64,000 nucleotides of DNA, taken from positions 62,109,176-62,173,175 of the forward strand of contig CM049316.1 of the NCBI GenBank assembly GCA_026874595.1. Reading direction: 5' to 3'. The notes under the pieces were generated by a model. That model ran no database searches, was not told the DNA's origin, and saw nothing but the letters and a program-made list of their open reading frames with translations. A program made the position numbers and the translations under genes. Numbering within the stretch: the stretch's first letter is position 1; each line of letters begins with the position of its first letter. Shown piece by piece: positions 53,920-64,000 of the stretch. Source of the stretch: Sipunculus nudus. Its lineage: Eukaryota; Annelida; Sipuncula; Golfingiida; Sipunculidae.

Positions 53920-54600
53920 GGAGAGAGTTAAATTATATCTGTGTTTATATAATATAAGCTATTCTGATACACCTGGCCAACCTTTCATCTCAATAATTTT
54001 GCACAGCCACAGTTAGGTTTCCTCCTTTCTGCCAAAGAAACAGAAAAAAAAAAAATCAGCGATACCATGATCTAGCAGCAAAGTCCCGCGTACGAATTTT
54101 ATTAAATATGATAAAATAAATAATTAATCAGTAAGTGTTATTGTGGTATTTTACATGTGCCTTAATCGACCATATTAATTTTTTTTACTTTATAGGTGCA
54201 AGGAGTACAAGGAGTATATATTTCATATCTGAGCACAGTATATTAAGTGTGGGTGTCGCCTGCCTTCTGTACTCAAAGAGCTCAAGAGAGTGGACAATAC
54301 TTTTCCATAAGATCCTGAGACTAAATACAAAACAAAATGTTTGTTTACCTTGGCATATGTTAGTGTATTGCACTCTCAAACGTCAGTCTCGACTATCTTA
54401 TAACCACTGACAGATCGCATGAAAGTTAATTTTGATTGTATGCAAGCTTTTAATGCCAATTTCTGTAACCCAGTAACTAGGGTAACATGCCGATGCTCGG
54501 CCGTGGTTGATAACCCAAGGATAGTGGTGATTTGTGCATTTCTGCGGGCTTAATAAAGCTGAATAACAGTTTGTGAGCGATAAATGTCACCTTTGATCAA
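53920..54600. other. upstream of the FkbM gene
   Basis: AT-rich DNA with no recognised exon. A 5' exon of the methyltransferase may lie here but could not be identified. Confidence 0.4.
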
Positions 54601-55760
54601 GCAAGCTCTTGGACAAATAAAATAATCAACCTGTTGAAAAAGCTTGATGCCAAATCTGGTTTCTGGCATCTGAAAATAGATTTCGATTCATTCTTGATGA
54701 CATTCACAACACCAATTCTACGATACACATATTTCTGCTTGCCATATTGAAATTCGTCTGCGCCTTAACTTTTTCAGCGTTGGGTGATGTATATCACCGA
54801 AGGGGTTGTTGGACTTATTGACAAGATTGTAGGGTATGGATGTACAAAATCTCGGCTTGATCGAGGGGTGTTCTTATGTCTGTAAGAGCATCGAGTTACA
54901 TTTACTTTGCACACGTGTCAATTTCCAGTTTGCCCAGAGTCTCAGGTCTAATTATCGAAAGCAATGGCATTCATCAAATACCTCAGATAGTACAGGCCAT
55001 TTCGGCACAGGAGCATCTCAAACTGTGCTAGAGCTAAGACGACTCCTCGGCATTGTCAACCTTCAAAGTATTATCCTGACAGATCTAGCCTCATTTCTTT
55101 GCCTTGCCAGCGGTATGCTTGCGGAGTTTTAAGAATCAGAAAGAGTTTGTTGTTTTACTCATCTCACATTCAGCCCAATGGACCATCAGAGCAATGGTGA
55201 CATTGCCGTGCATTCAGCTAAAGCTATCTTTTAAAGTGCAGTGAACATGGGTTCGTCATACAAGCATATCGCCCCACACGGCTGGCGAATGGGTGCTCGC
55301 CAAGCCAACTTCTGAGTTCTAAACATCCGAACAGCTGCTCCGTCTTTATCCTGACTTCTAGAGGCGTGAACACTCGTGAACTGAGATAAAAGGAGGAGAA
55401 AAGTGATCTTTAAAATAAGAGGATTATATTAATAAGCAACTCAGGGCAAAGTTATTGGATCAGCTAGAAACTGGAGATAAGGCGTGAATCAAAGGAGATA
55501 AATAGGCATAGTGCAGCGGGATGCAGATACCCAAAGGTCATATATCATCGAGACTGATTCCTGAGTACTTCACCGGAACCGTATTGATCTGTCAAACTAT
55601 CGGGACCAGCTGGGTCCTGAACAGAATGTCTCCAGCCAACCCTTGAAATCGAGCCAAAAGAAAAAGTCAAAAACTTTGCAGAAGCTGAACCTCGAGTGTC
55701 TTGTAGACCCAGAAAGAGACCAGAATACTGGAAGGATTAAGTTGTCAGCTGAACACATTG
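54600..55760 (+). pseudogene. degenerate Ty3/Gypsy pol
   Basis: Broken frames read LDAKSGFWHLKID (about 54645-54683, RT), then TTPILRYTYFCLPY and FQRWVMYITEGV (RT continuing). Further on, SPMDHQSNGDIAVHSAKAI (about 55172-55230) corresponds to the integrase 'PQSNG..E..VQTAK' region. Near 55690-55730, PRVSCRPRKRPEYW resembles the C-terminal end of such pols. The short distance between RT and integrase implies an internal deletion. Numerous stops; no product expected. Confidence 0.65.
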
Positions 55761-55859
55761 TTTTGTAGTTCACGTATAGCTGTAATCTGTAGATAGCCAT
55801 ACACAAGTCCTTGATGGATGGGATGCATTAATTAGTCTGTAACCTGGTAAAATAAGTCT

Positions 55860-56712
55860 GTATGATGGTTAAAGATTCAAAAGTATGATTTATTTCATTC
55901 AAGTTAGTTAGTTCTCTTATTAACAGTTCTGTGGTCTTGTATCTAACAAAAAAATATTTATATACAGTTTAACGTCACACCTTCATTGATCGTGAAACAA
56001 AAAAATATAAATATATATAATTTGTAAATTTTACGTACAAATGATCTTCCAATAGAGTATGATGTAGACTGTTCATTTACCCGTTTAAAGAACTAATGAA
56101 GGGATATATTGAGATATTTCCAATAATTTTCACAAGGAGTATGTTATTTCGATTATAACAGGTTAAAATGTTAATTAAGATGGGTACATTGGATAATATT
56201 CACAATTTCTCACCATGTCCCTTGAGCCAATACATCTCTGTTGTTGTTGTTAGACTGTGTTGAAGTTTTTCTTCCGTCTAGTCGTTTACTTAACACTTTT
56301 TTTATAAAGACCGGTAAGGCAACAAATCCAAACCTAAAACAAATGAAATTCAACAAGTAGTCGGACAACACAACCTTTTCATGATGATATTTATCACACG
56401 TTGCTGTGTAGGGCTACACAACTGTCCCGGTTTACCAACGCCATCCAAGGTTACCTCCATAACCTTCGCCCGTAAGACTGATGTAAAACACAATTATAAT
56501 GAAACGAACGTCTGGAAAAATGTGATAGAACCCACTGAATATCTTGTACATTTTGGTAATTCAGATTACCTGCAAAATGTAATGAACTGTTCCTTTTGTG
56601 AAATTCTGACGCATATTTTACTTAATTTCATCAGAATATGTTCAGAATTTTTGCATAAAATTGCACACAGACAATACAAATTATCAACTTTTTACTAAAT
56701 AACCAATCCCTC

Positions 56713-56777
<65 letters not shown>

Positions 56778-57100
56778 GCTTCTGTTATATATTATAATGA
56801 TAGGTGCACTTATCGAACCTAGGGAAATTTGTATTTTTTTCATTGAGTATGTGGTATTATGTAATTCAGTGAACTAGCACACCTCTGAACTTTTACTTTT
56901 TCTGAAAGAAAAGAGGGGGATTGTATATCTCATTTGCGCTTTGCATGCCAACATCTGAAACAGTTGTGTACAGATATACATGGGTGTTTCTAGTAGTGTA
57001 CCGGGCGTGATCACTCACAGGAAAATAAACGTGGCACGTGGGACTCCGTGTTTCGCCCGGGCACCAGTCAAACAGGAGGTGTATTAACTAACCTTGCCTC
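55860..57100. other. intergenic DNA
   Basis: AT-rich, no gene recognised. It holds a TA microsatellite at 56716-56772. Confidence 0.5.
56716..56772. repeat. TA dinucleotide microsatellite
   Basis: About 57 bp of alternating AT. Confidence 0.92.
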
Positions 57101-57349
57101 AATAATAGTCACTATTTGCTAAATCATCGCGTGTTGCGGTGGTTCAGGGACCAATACACGGGGTCACATGGTGCATGTCATTTCAGCAGAGCACCCTTGG
57201 ACATTTCGTACAAATCTCTTGTTAGGTATTACAATGTATTTAAATTCAGTAGATGGACCGTAATGTCCATCCAACAGAGATATATCAGAGGACATTTAGA
57301 TTCGTGTATGGATTATTTTGGATTACTATTTGTTTGGGATCTGACTCAA

Positions 57350-58110
57350 GAGCAAAATCGGACCTCTGGCCACGCGGCCTTGTTATGGTAAACAGACACC
57401 CGTAGACCGTGTTCACCCGCACGCAGAACTATGACAAGGTGCTACACAGCATGCGCATGCGCTTCAACCCTTATCCAAGGAGAAGACAAATATAGGAAGC
57501 AACGCAGAAGAAACGCCGATTGTGTGCACTGTGTTTGTTTTGAACGCGCCCAGGTCAACTTGTGTACAGGAGTAAACAAACGGTTTAAAAAAAAAAATAT
57601 TGGCAGGTACCATAATATTTTAGGAGAAAATTCTAAAAATATTAAACATACCTGTCATGTGAATAAACTCCTTTAAATAATTATAAGACGAAACTTTTGA
57701 GATTCTTCATACCTGTCAAATTTAGTGGATTTTAAATAAAGGTCAAATACCTCAGAAAATGATTCGAAGCTCGAACAACAAATGATTCTCAACAATGTTT
57801 GTGCGGAAAACAGATACAACCATAATTGGTATACTTACGCTCCCTTCACTGCCAGATCTTTCATACGTGAAATGCGTCACAGGCGGTGAGAGGACGATAC
57901 ACAATATCGAACGGTATACATGTATATGTTACTCTGGATGGAGGCACAATTGCTGGATTTAGTATATTTGTGAGAAATAATAACAGAGATTTTTTTAAAA
58001 TTACTCAGAGAAAATATCGAATAGGCGATCAACCAAAAATCACTTCTCTTACAAAGATTTCTTCAAGTCGACCACATGACACATCTGTAAATTCTTTAAA
58101 GCGTCGCATC
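57350..58110. repeat. repeat block related to 59360-59510 and 60700-60960
   Basis: It contains three parts that recur. Part A (CTCTGGCCACGCGGCCTTG...GTAAACAGAC, 57360-57400) is found inverted at about 60700-60750. Part B (AGTAAACAAACGGTTTAAA, near 57570) is found direct at about 60860. Part C (CTGGATGGAGGCACAATTGC through GCGATCAACCAAAAATCAC, 57930-58045) is found direct at about 59393-59505. It is probably a non-autonomous element family. No protein was recognised. Confidence 0.5.
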
Positions 58111-58139
58111 GATGGAATGCTAATTAAAAAGTAATTTTT

Positions 58140-59350
58140 ACATAGAAAAACAAGTGTTATTCAAATATTTATTTTTCCATTTTGTTTGGTATACTAACTG
58201 GTGTTAAAGAATGAAATTTATGGTATGTGACTTCATAAATATTACTAAATACTTTCTCAAGCATTTAATGCAATGACACACAATCCTCTGAAAGGTTACT
58301 AGAATCAGGATTCTGCATTCCTGTAGTTATATTCAAATCAGAGTGCAAATGACAGTCTGCGTAAAACGACTTTTTTATATTCCCACGAAAGAAAATCTGT
58401 TCAATTATAAATAAAATGGAACAAAGAATAAGCACATTATCCGTTTGATCGAATTGCCCAGTTTATCTGAACTAAGAGGTTCACAAATCTATGTTTGAGA
58501 ATATTGGCTGTCACTTTATTATTTAATTAGTGTAGGAAATAAGTTAAGAACACCTGAGAACTACTGTAATCAGATGAGGACACTTCAATATTGAAATAAA
58601 ACTAATTCCTTATCAAATTAGACTTAGCATAAAAAAATTTAAAGAGGTATCCCTGTAAAGGCATTATTCGATGCGAAATGTTTGGGACCGCACTAATTGA
58701 CATCGCCATGCTAGAACGTTATACGGGCCGCATCAGTTTACCTTGCGGGACGTATATTTGTTTGTCCGACCTTGTCCGACCTGCTAGCCTGAAAAGTTCT
58801 CGGCATTTTCCTTAGGCCTATTCAACCAAAAAACATGTTCAACTCCAATACCTGTTGAACACAGAACCGAGCTGTTCATGTATACATTTAAATGGAATAT
58901 GGCTGCCGGAATCCTGCACGTAGCAAGCATATGTTTTTTATAGTTAGTTTTGTCATTTTAACTGACTGATATGTGTAAAAAAATATTTGTGACCGGACTG
59001 TTTTTGTGGCTGGAAAGTGAAATATATCTGACAAATAAATCTCAGGATTATTTTGGATTTCCAGGTGTCACCGTCTTTTTGTCTTTGCTTATGCTTCTTT
59101 AATACCGAGCACAGTCACAAAAGGTTTTGCTTTGTATACATAAATGCAAATTATACAGCCTCGTGTAACTGATTTGAAGCTAGAAAACTCGATTTCTCAA
59201 CAATGGCTTCAAGACCGATTGCATGTACGAAACATAGGTAAACGAGAGGGTATACCTACAAGAGTTTTTTTATATACAGTTCCACCTGAAGCCCTGGTAA
59301 AATTCTCTCTTCACTGCAGTTTCACAGGATTCTTGTGCCCTGCCTCACAA
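58140..59350. other. intergenic AT-rich DNA
   Basis: No gene or repeat was recognised. Short open frames such as 59144-59365 lack support. Confidence 0.45.
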
Positions 59351-59359
59351 GCTTTGAGA

Positions 59360-59510
59360 CAATGATACACACTGTGTATGGGTTATAATTTCTCTAGATG
59401 GAGGCACAGGTGCAGCAGTAGACACATTCGTAACAAAATCATAACACAGAACTATTGAAATGACTTATATAATATATCAAATACGCGATCAATCAAAAAT
59501 CACAGTTCTC
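59360..59510. repeat. second copy of repeat part C
   Basis: CTCTAGATGGAGGCACAGGTGC through ACGCGATCAATCAAAAATCAC parallels 57928-58045, with several small differences. Confidence 0.5.
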
Positions 59511-59801
59511 TATACTGAAAAGTTTAAAGTGTCGTACTAAAGTTCATACCAGTTTATTACACTACTACCGAAGCGCATTGTTGCCACCTGGTAAAATATA
59601 AGAACATTCATCTCGTTCGTACGTCAAACTGTCTCGTAAATACGGCATAACAATTCTTGGTGGTCTGATCCACAGGAAAGACAATGGTCCAACTGCTAAA
59701 TGTACAAGCTACATATATATTAAATTATGCGTGTTCTTTACCTAGCTTTACAACATCCCCATCTGAATGCATAAACTGAAACGTTGGAATTCCCACGCGT
59801 T

Positions 59802-59803
<2 letters not shown>

Positions 59804-59842
<39 letters not shown>
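59804..59842. repeat. TA dinucleotide microsatellite
   Basis: About 39 bp of alternating AT. Confidence 0.9.
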
Positions 59843-59847
<5 letters not shown>

Positions 59848-60690
59848 TTTCAAATAAGCGAAAAGTATCAAATCTTTGTCTGCCAGTCATAAACAGAGCC
59901 CTTTCATTTTAAATAGGTAATTAAATTTTGTCAGCAGCGTATGATGTAATAATAGTTAACCTATCTTTATGTTAATAAGAAAAAGTTATTGCCTTTAAAC
60001 TGAATCTACGTTTCGAGAAGGAAGAGTTCAGGCAAGAAGTTCAGTTACCAAATAGCCTAATTTTAAGTCTATAAGAATGGAAATTCGTAGGACAGGTTTA
60101 TAATATTCTAAATTGATCTGATTGTGAATAAGATTTATGAAATATCATACAGTGTAGTAAAAATATTTACTGCAATATACAGCCACCGATATAATTGGCA
60201 GATCTCCCTGAATAGTCATCAACACATTTAAATTATGGGCTATGTATTATTTTTTAATTTGAAAATAAAAATAAACTCATGAACGTCCGATACAATCTGT
60301 GACGGATTAGAAGAACACGAAATTCTAATACAAGTATTTTTCTCATCATCACCTCAGATCGGTCTGATTTGGGGAATATAAGAAATAACATGTGGTTTAT
60401 GGGGGTGTAACTATTGAACGCATATCTGTCGCCGTGATCTGAACGGTTTAAAGTTCAACTAAAAGGATCGAGCACTTCATTTCATAATATATAAACCTCT
60501 CCTAACGGGCAGCGTCGTATTACAGGCACCTTTATAACTGACACTTAAAGTTCATATTAATTTACAATAATATGTAAATGTTATTAACTTATTTTCGCCG
60601 AGTCCAAATTTTTCCAGCAAAACCATAATGGCACACTGGCTTAATATCTCCAGTTAATCTGTTTTATACGTTTTTATCGTTCTGCGTGTG
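59843..60690. other. intergenic AT-rich DNA
   Basis: No coding or RNA signal was recognised. Confidence 0.45.
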
Positions 60691-60694
60691 AGGT

Positions 60695-60970
60695 AACAGT
60701 CCACGTGTGTCTGTTTAGCATAACAAGGCCGAGTGACGAGAGGCAAGATCTTAATCGCGCAAACCCAACTATTATAAAACGCAAAAGAAACACCCAAAGA
60801 AGCTTGAGCAATCTCGACTTAAGCTCTGAGTTTATTTTGTTTTACTTTTGTTCAGCAGTAAGCAAACGGTTTAAAACAAAATGTTGGTAGATATTAGATA
60901 TTGGTAATATTTTTAAAGAAAATACACCATAATTCACGAAAACTAAATATACCTGGTATGTGAAATGTAA
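60695..60970. repeat. third member of the repeat family (part A inverted, part B direct)
   Basis: GTGTCTGTTTAGCATAACAAGG is the reverse complement of part A at 57370-57400. AGTAAGCAAACGGTTTAAAAC and the following AT-rich DNA with AAATATACCTGGTATGTGAA match part B at 57566-57665 in direct orientation. Confidence 0.5.
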
Positions 60971-61230
60971 ATAGGTCCCTTTAGAAACCAATTCTATGGA
61001 AATACTAGTAAATTCATTAGTTATACTAGTAATGTCTTTCCAGACATGTGTAGGTACAAAGCTAAGTAAATATGATTTGCAGGGATTTTTATACTTAGAG
61101 TGCAAATTCAATGTCGAATTAAAATTTGGAAACGAGACCATACTTCTAGAAATAACCTTTTGTTATCACACACAAATACACACATATATAAAAAGCCTTA
61201 TTTTAAGAATAATCTGATTAATATATAAAC

Positions 61231-61234
<4 letters not shown>

Positions 61235-61289
<55 letters not shown>
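61235..61289. repeat. TA dinucleotide microsatellite
   Basis: About 55 bp of alternating AT. Confidence 0.92.
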
Positions 61290-61294
<5 letters not shown>

Positions 61295-61415
61295 GTATCG
61301 GCCGTCCGGCATAGCCAAGTCGTCCGTCTCCAGACGTGTACGAAATATCTCCAACACGTGGTTGATATAAAACTTTATTCAGGCCAGATCAAACATCTCT
61401 CATGCGAAGTAGAGA

Positions 61416-61743
61416 CTGTCAAGAGAGAAACGAGATACGTTCAGTTCCATGTATCACTGGAAACTGAAGCTTACGCCATGTTTGCAATTGTGAAATACTG
61501 TATGAGACTAATTGCTTTTAACCTGCGTAAAATAAATATAAAATGAATACTGCATAATATTTTAGCTGCGATATATAATTTATACTGCATGATATTTTAG
61601 CAATACTCGTGTCTTTTAAACATTCAAAGAATGTGAATACACCAATGGTTAAGTGTTAATACTTAATAAAAGTGAAGTGCTCTTACCTGTCAAGAGAGAA
61701 ACGAGACGCGTTCAGTTCCATGTATCACTGGAAACTGAAGCTT
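61416..61743. repeat. 57-bp direct repeat, 271 bp apart
   Basis: 61416-61472 and 61687-61743 both run from CTGTCAAGAGAGAAACGAGA to GGAAACTGAAGCTT and differ at two positions by eye. The spacer also has a small duplicated phrase (TACTGCAT.ATATTTTAGC). It may mark LTR or transposon ends belonging to the Gypsy element further right, but this was not proven. Confidence 0.75.
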
Positions 61744-62640
61744 CGACTCACTTGACCCACCGACATTAACAGAGTCACGTGAGCAAACTGGTTTCATCAG
61801 GAGAAATGAGAAAACCATTGAAAACAACAATAGAAACAATCCAAGCAGACCAGGCAATAAGAAACAATGGCTAGAAACCACAAGGCAAAGAGCGAGACCA
61901 GCAAACAAACCAGTTGAAACCTGAAACAGATTTATATCACAGACATAAAATGGCGACCCGACATTTACCTCTAACATATGGAGAAAATTTACTGAGCTCC
62001 GACAAAAAAATCGAGAAAAAATTTCCCAGCTCAGCCACCTCCCCCAGCTGAGAAAAATGGCGTCCCGACACGCTAGCCATAACTTAAACATCTATATATA
62101 CACATCGATACAGCGTGAAAACGGAGCACAAACTCCAGCAACCATAGAATAATAAAAACACACAATAGACAAATCATTTATTGTCACATTTTTGTGAAAT
62201 TATGGTGTATATACATGTGAAGACATTTGTACGCCGAGACCATCGTGGCCACGACCGGTCGCACGGACAAGCATATAACATGTTTGTAGTGATGGCGGCT
62301 ACTGAAAGAGACTATAATATAATTGGTATAATGATATAATGATATGGAACACAAATCAATTTACAGTGGGTTATTCATTTAATCATTAGGGCTGAACCGA
62401 TCAGGAGGTCGCTTTTCTCTGGTGGACCTACGCCGCGGCGCATGAGATGGGGCAGTCGAGTCAATAGGGAATGGTTGAGAGTCAGTCATCATGATCAGAT
62501 GCAACGGAAGGAATACTTCCATTACTGGACGTTTCGACGTCTAGACAATTAACATCTGAACGCTCACCAGTTGTACAACAACTTGAAACAGAAGCATGAT
62601 CAGAATCAATATCGGACAATTCTAGTTCTAAATGTAGATC
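61744..62640. other. probable 3' flank or LTR region of the Gypsy element
   Basis: GC-richer than its surroundings. It contains two related phrases, ATGGCGACCCGACA and ATGGCGTCCCGACA, about 110 bp apart. No LTR boundary could be fixed. The 133-codon open frame at 61690-62091 (- strand) is hydrophobic but unsupported. Confidence 0.35.
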
Positions 62641-62661
62641 CGCACTTTCGTCAGGTATATT

Positions 62662-63940
62662 CTAATCTACTGGTCTGACAGTTATGATCAAATCGTTTTT
62701 GTCATCTGAACCTGATTCATCAGATTCACTAGAATCGGATAAAATTCGTTTTGTCTGAGCAATGAAACCAGGATCTTTTGCACTGGGACTGACAGGGATT
62801 GAGCTTAATGGCAACAGCAATACGATGAAGTGTACGTTTACGTTTATGGTCATTCAAAGGCGAGACTACATTAACAGGAATATGATTGTTAGGCTGCTCT
62901 AACACTTCGTACACCTCCTCCTCCCATTTGTCAGCCAGTTTTTGTTTTCCTATCAGACCAACTTTGCGTACTAACACATGATCGCCTATATTAACAACGG
63001 CATTATGAGCTCGTCGGTCAAACAATTATTTGTGATGCTGTCTTGACTTTGTAGATGCCTTTTTGGCAATATCATAAGCTAATGCTAGTTTGTTTTTCAA
63101 TTTAGTCACAAAAGTGTCATACTTTGGAAAACTGACGTCATCAGGTGTACTAAGAATGAGGTCCACTGGAAGACGTGGATGTCTTCCAAACATTAGAAAA
63201 AAGGAGAATAACCTGTAGCCTCATTTGTAGAACAGTCATAAGCATAAGTTAAAGAGCTCACGTAGTCTTACCAGTTCTTTATCTTTTTTTCTTCTAAGGT
63301 TTCTAACATGCTTATTGAACTACGATTGAACCTTTCTGTCTGACCGTTTCCCATTGGGTGATATGGAGTACATCTAGATTTCTGTATGCCGACTAGGCGA
63401 CAGAGTTCTTTAATAACCTTAGACTCAAACTGACGGCCATGGTCGCTATGCAGTCTGAGAGGAAAGCCATAGTAAATTATGAAGCTGTCATACAGATTTG
63501 GCTGTAGTCTTGGCCTAGTATTACGACACGGAACAGCGACTGCATAACGTGTAAAGTTATCAGTCATTACTAGAATGTTCTCAATACCGCCTTTAGACGG
63601 TTTATAGCTAAGGTAGTCAATGCAGAGCAGCTCCATTGGTTGAGAGGATGAAATGGGGACCAAGGGAGCCCTACTAGCTACGGTTTTCCGTCGATTACAA
63701 CGAGGACATTGCTTCATGTAGGTCTCTTTGTCCTTAGTCATACGCGGCCAGTAAAATCTAAAAAAACGCTAGTTGTATAGTTTTGTTTCGACCTAAATGA
63801 CCTACGTCATCATGGATGCCTGGTAGGGCAGTCTGACGTAAGCTTTCAGGGATCAGAAGTTGGTATTGTGTCTTACCGTCTACATTTCGCTTACGATATA
63901 ATATATCGTCGCGGAGAGTTAGAGAGTCGATATGGCGCAT
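62662..63940 (-). pseudogene. Ty3/Gypsy integrase region, partial at the window edge
   Basis: Read on the - strand from the right: 63758-63940 carries the zinc-binding start (HDDVGHLGRNKT). 63268-63741 carries CPRCNRRK and the core with LCIDYLSY, LHSDHGRQFES and NGQTERFN, giving the three D, D, E catalytic residues. 62729-63025 is the C-terminal domain (NIGDHVLVRKVG). 62662-62853 is a Ser/Asp-rich tail in another frame. Frame breaks occur near 63750 in a T/A run, between the core and C-terminal part, and near 62830. Reverse transcriptase would lie beyond the right edge. Confidence 0.78.
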
Positions 63941-64000
63941 CAGGACCAGCTGGTCAGGATTCAGACTCCTCTTATGTATTCTCTTGCCGTTTCTGAAATG

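Noticed and set aside
61690-62091. 133-codon - strand open frame with hydrophobic stretches
   Set aside because: It has no family motif, the composition looks like translated non-coding DNA, and it overlaps one copy of the 57-bp direct repeat.

Overview
This is animal nuclear DNA: AT-rich, with GT-AG introns, a multi-exon gene, microsatellites and dense transposable elements. The mix (a long anillin gene, BEL/Pao, DIRS-like and Ty3/Gypsy elements, many TA-flanked MITEs, tRNA-like SINEs, an FkbM-type methyltransferase gene) suggests a marine invertebrate, most likely a lophotrochozoan such as a mollusc. The species cannot be fixed from the sequence alone.

Region 1 (1-26.4 kb, + strand) is the 3' part of an anillin gene. 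Fifteen constitutive exon positions join in frame from 2803 to a TGA ending at 23871 and encode about 1,235 residues. They give an SP-rich N-terminal half with many CDK-type sites, an extremely acidic exon, the anillin homology region and a C-terminal PH domain. The first coding exons lie left of the window. The PH domain has two tandem 108-nt exons (20680-20787 and 20870-20977) of identical length and phase that encode alternative versions of the same strands. This is a strong candidate for mutually exclusive splicing. A further exon-like segment with a stop and a polyadenylation signal sits in the 347-bp intron at 17.0 kb. The introns carry TA-flanked MITEs, two tRNA-like SINEs, a hairpin element and a dispersed repeat family.

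Region 2 (26.4-35.2 kb) is intergenic repeat DNA: internally repeated elements, a degenerate DIRS-like retroelement (RT and RNase H at 30.4-31.7 kb) and a stretch full of G/C homopolymers.

Region 3 (35279-51028) is a tandem BEL/Pao retrotransposon on the - strand: LTR-internal-LTR-internal-LTR. All three LTRs are 1,171 bp, and one 5-bp target duplication (GTGTA) flanks the whole unit. Both internal regions are defective. They share some frame breaks in pol and each has private lesions in gag and integrase. A DIRS-type recombinase fragment at 51.65 kb is probably the rest of the element at 30-32 kb, split by later insertions.

Region 4 (52-64 kb) holds an intact FkbM-like methyltransferase gene with an N-terminal membrane anchor (- strand, 53005-53907), a possible LamG-like exon, a decayed Ty3/Gypsy pol (+ strand, 54.6-55.8 kb), small repeat families, and a second Ty3/Gypsy integrase region (- strand, from 62.6 kb) cut by the window edge.

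The only two convincing host genes are anillin (cytokinesis scaffold) and the FkbM-like methyltransferase. Nearly everything else recognisable is mobile DNA. Splice sites were assigned by eye from GT-AG signals, reading phase and family knowledge.
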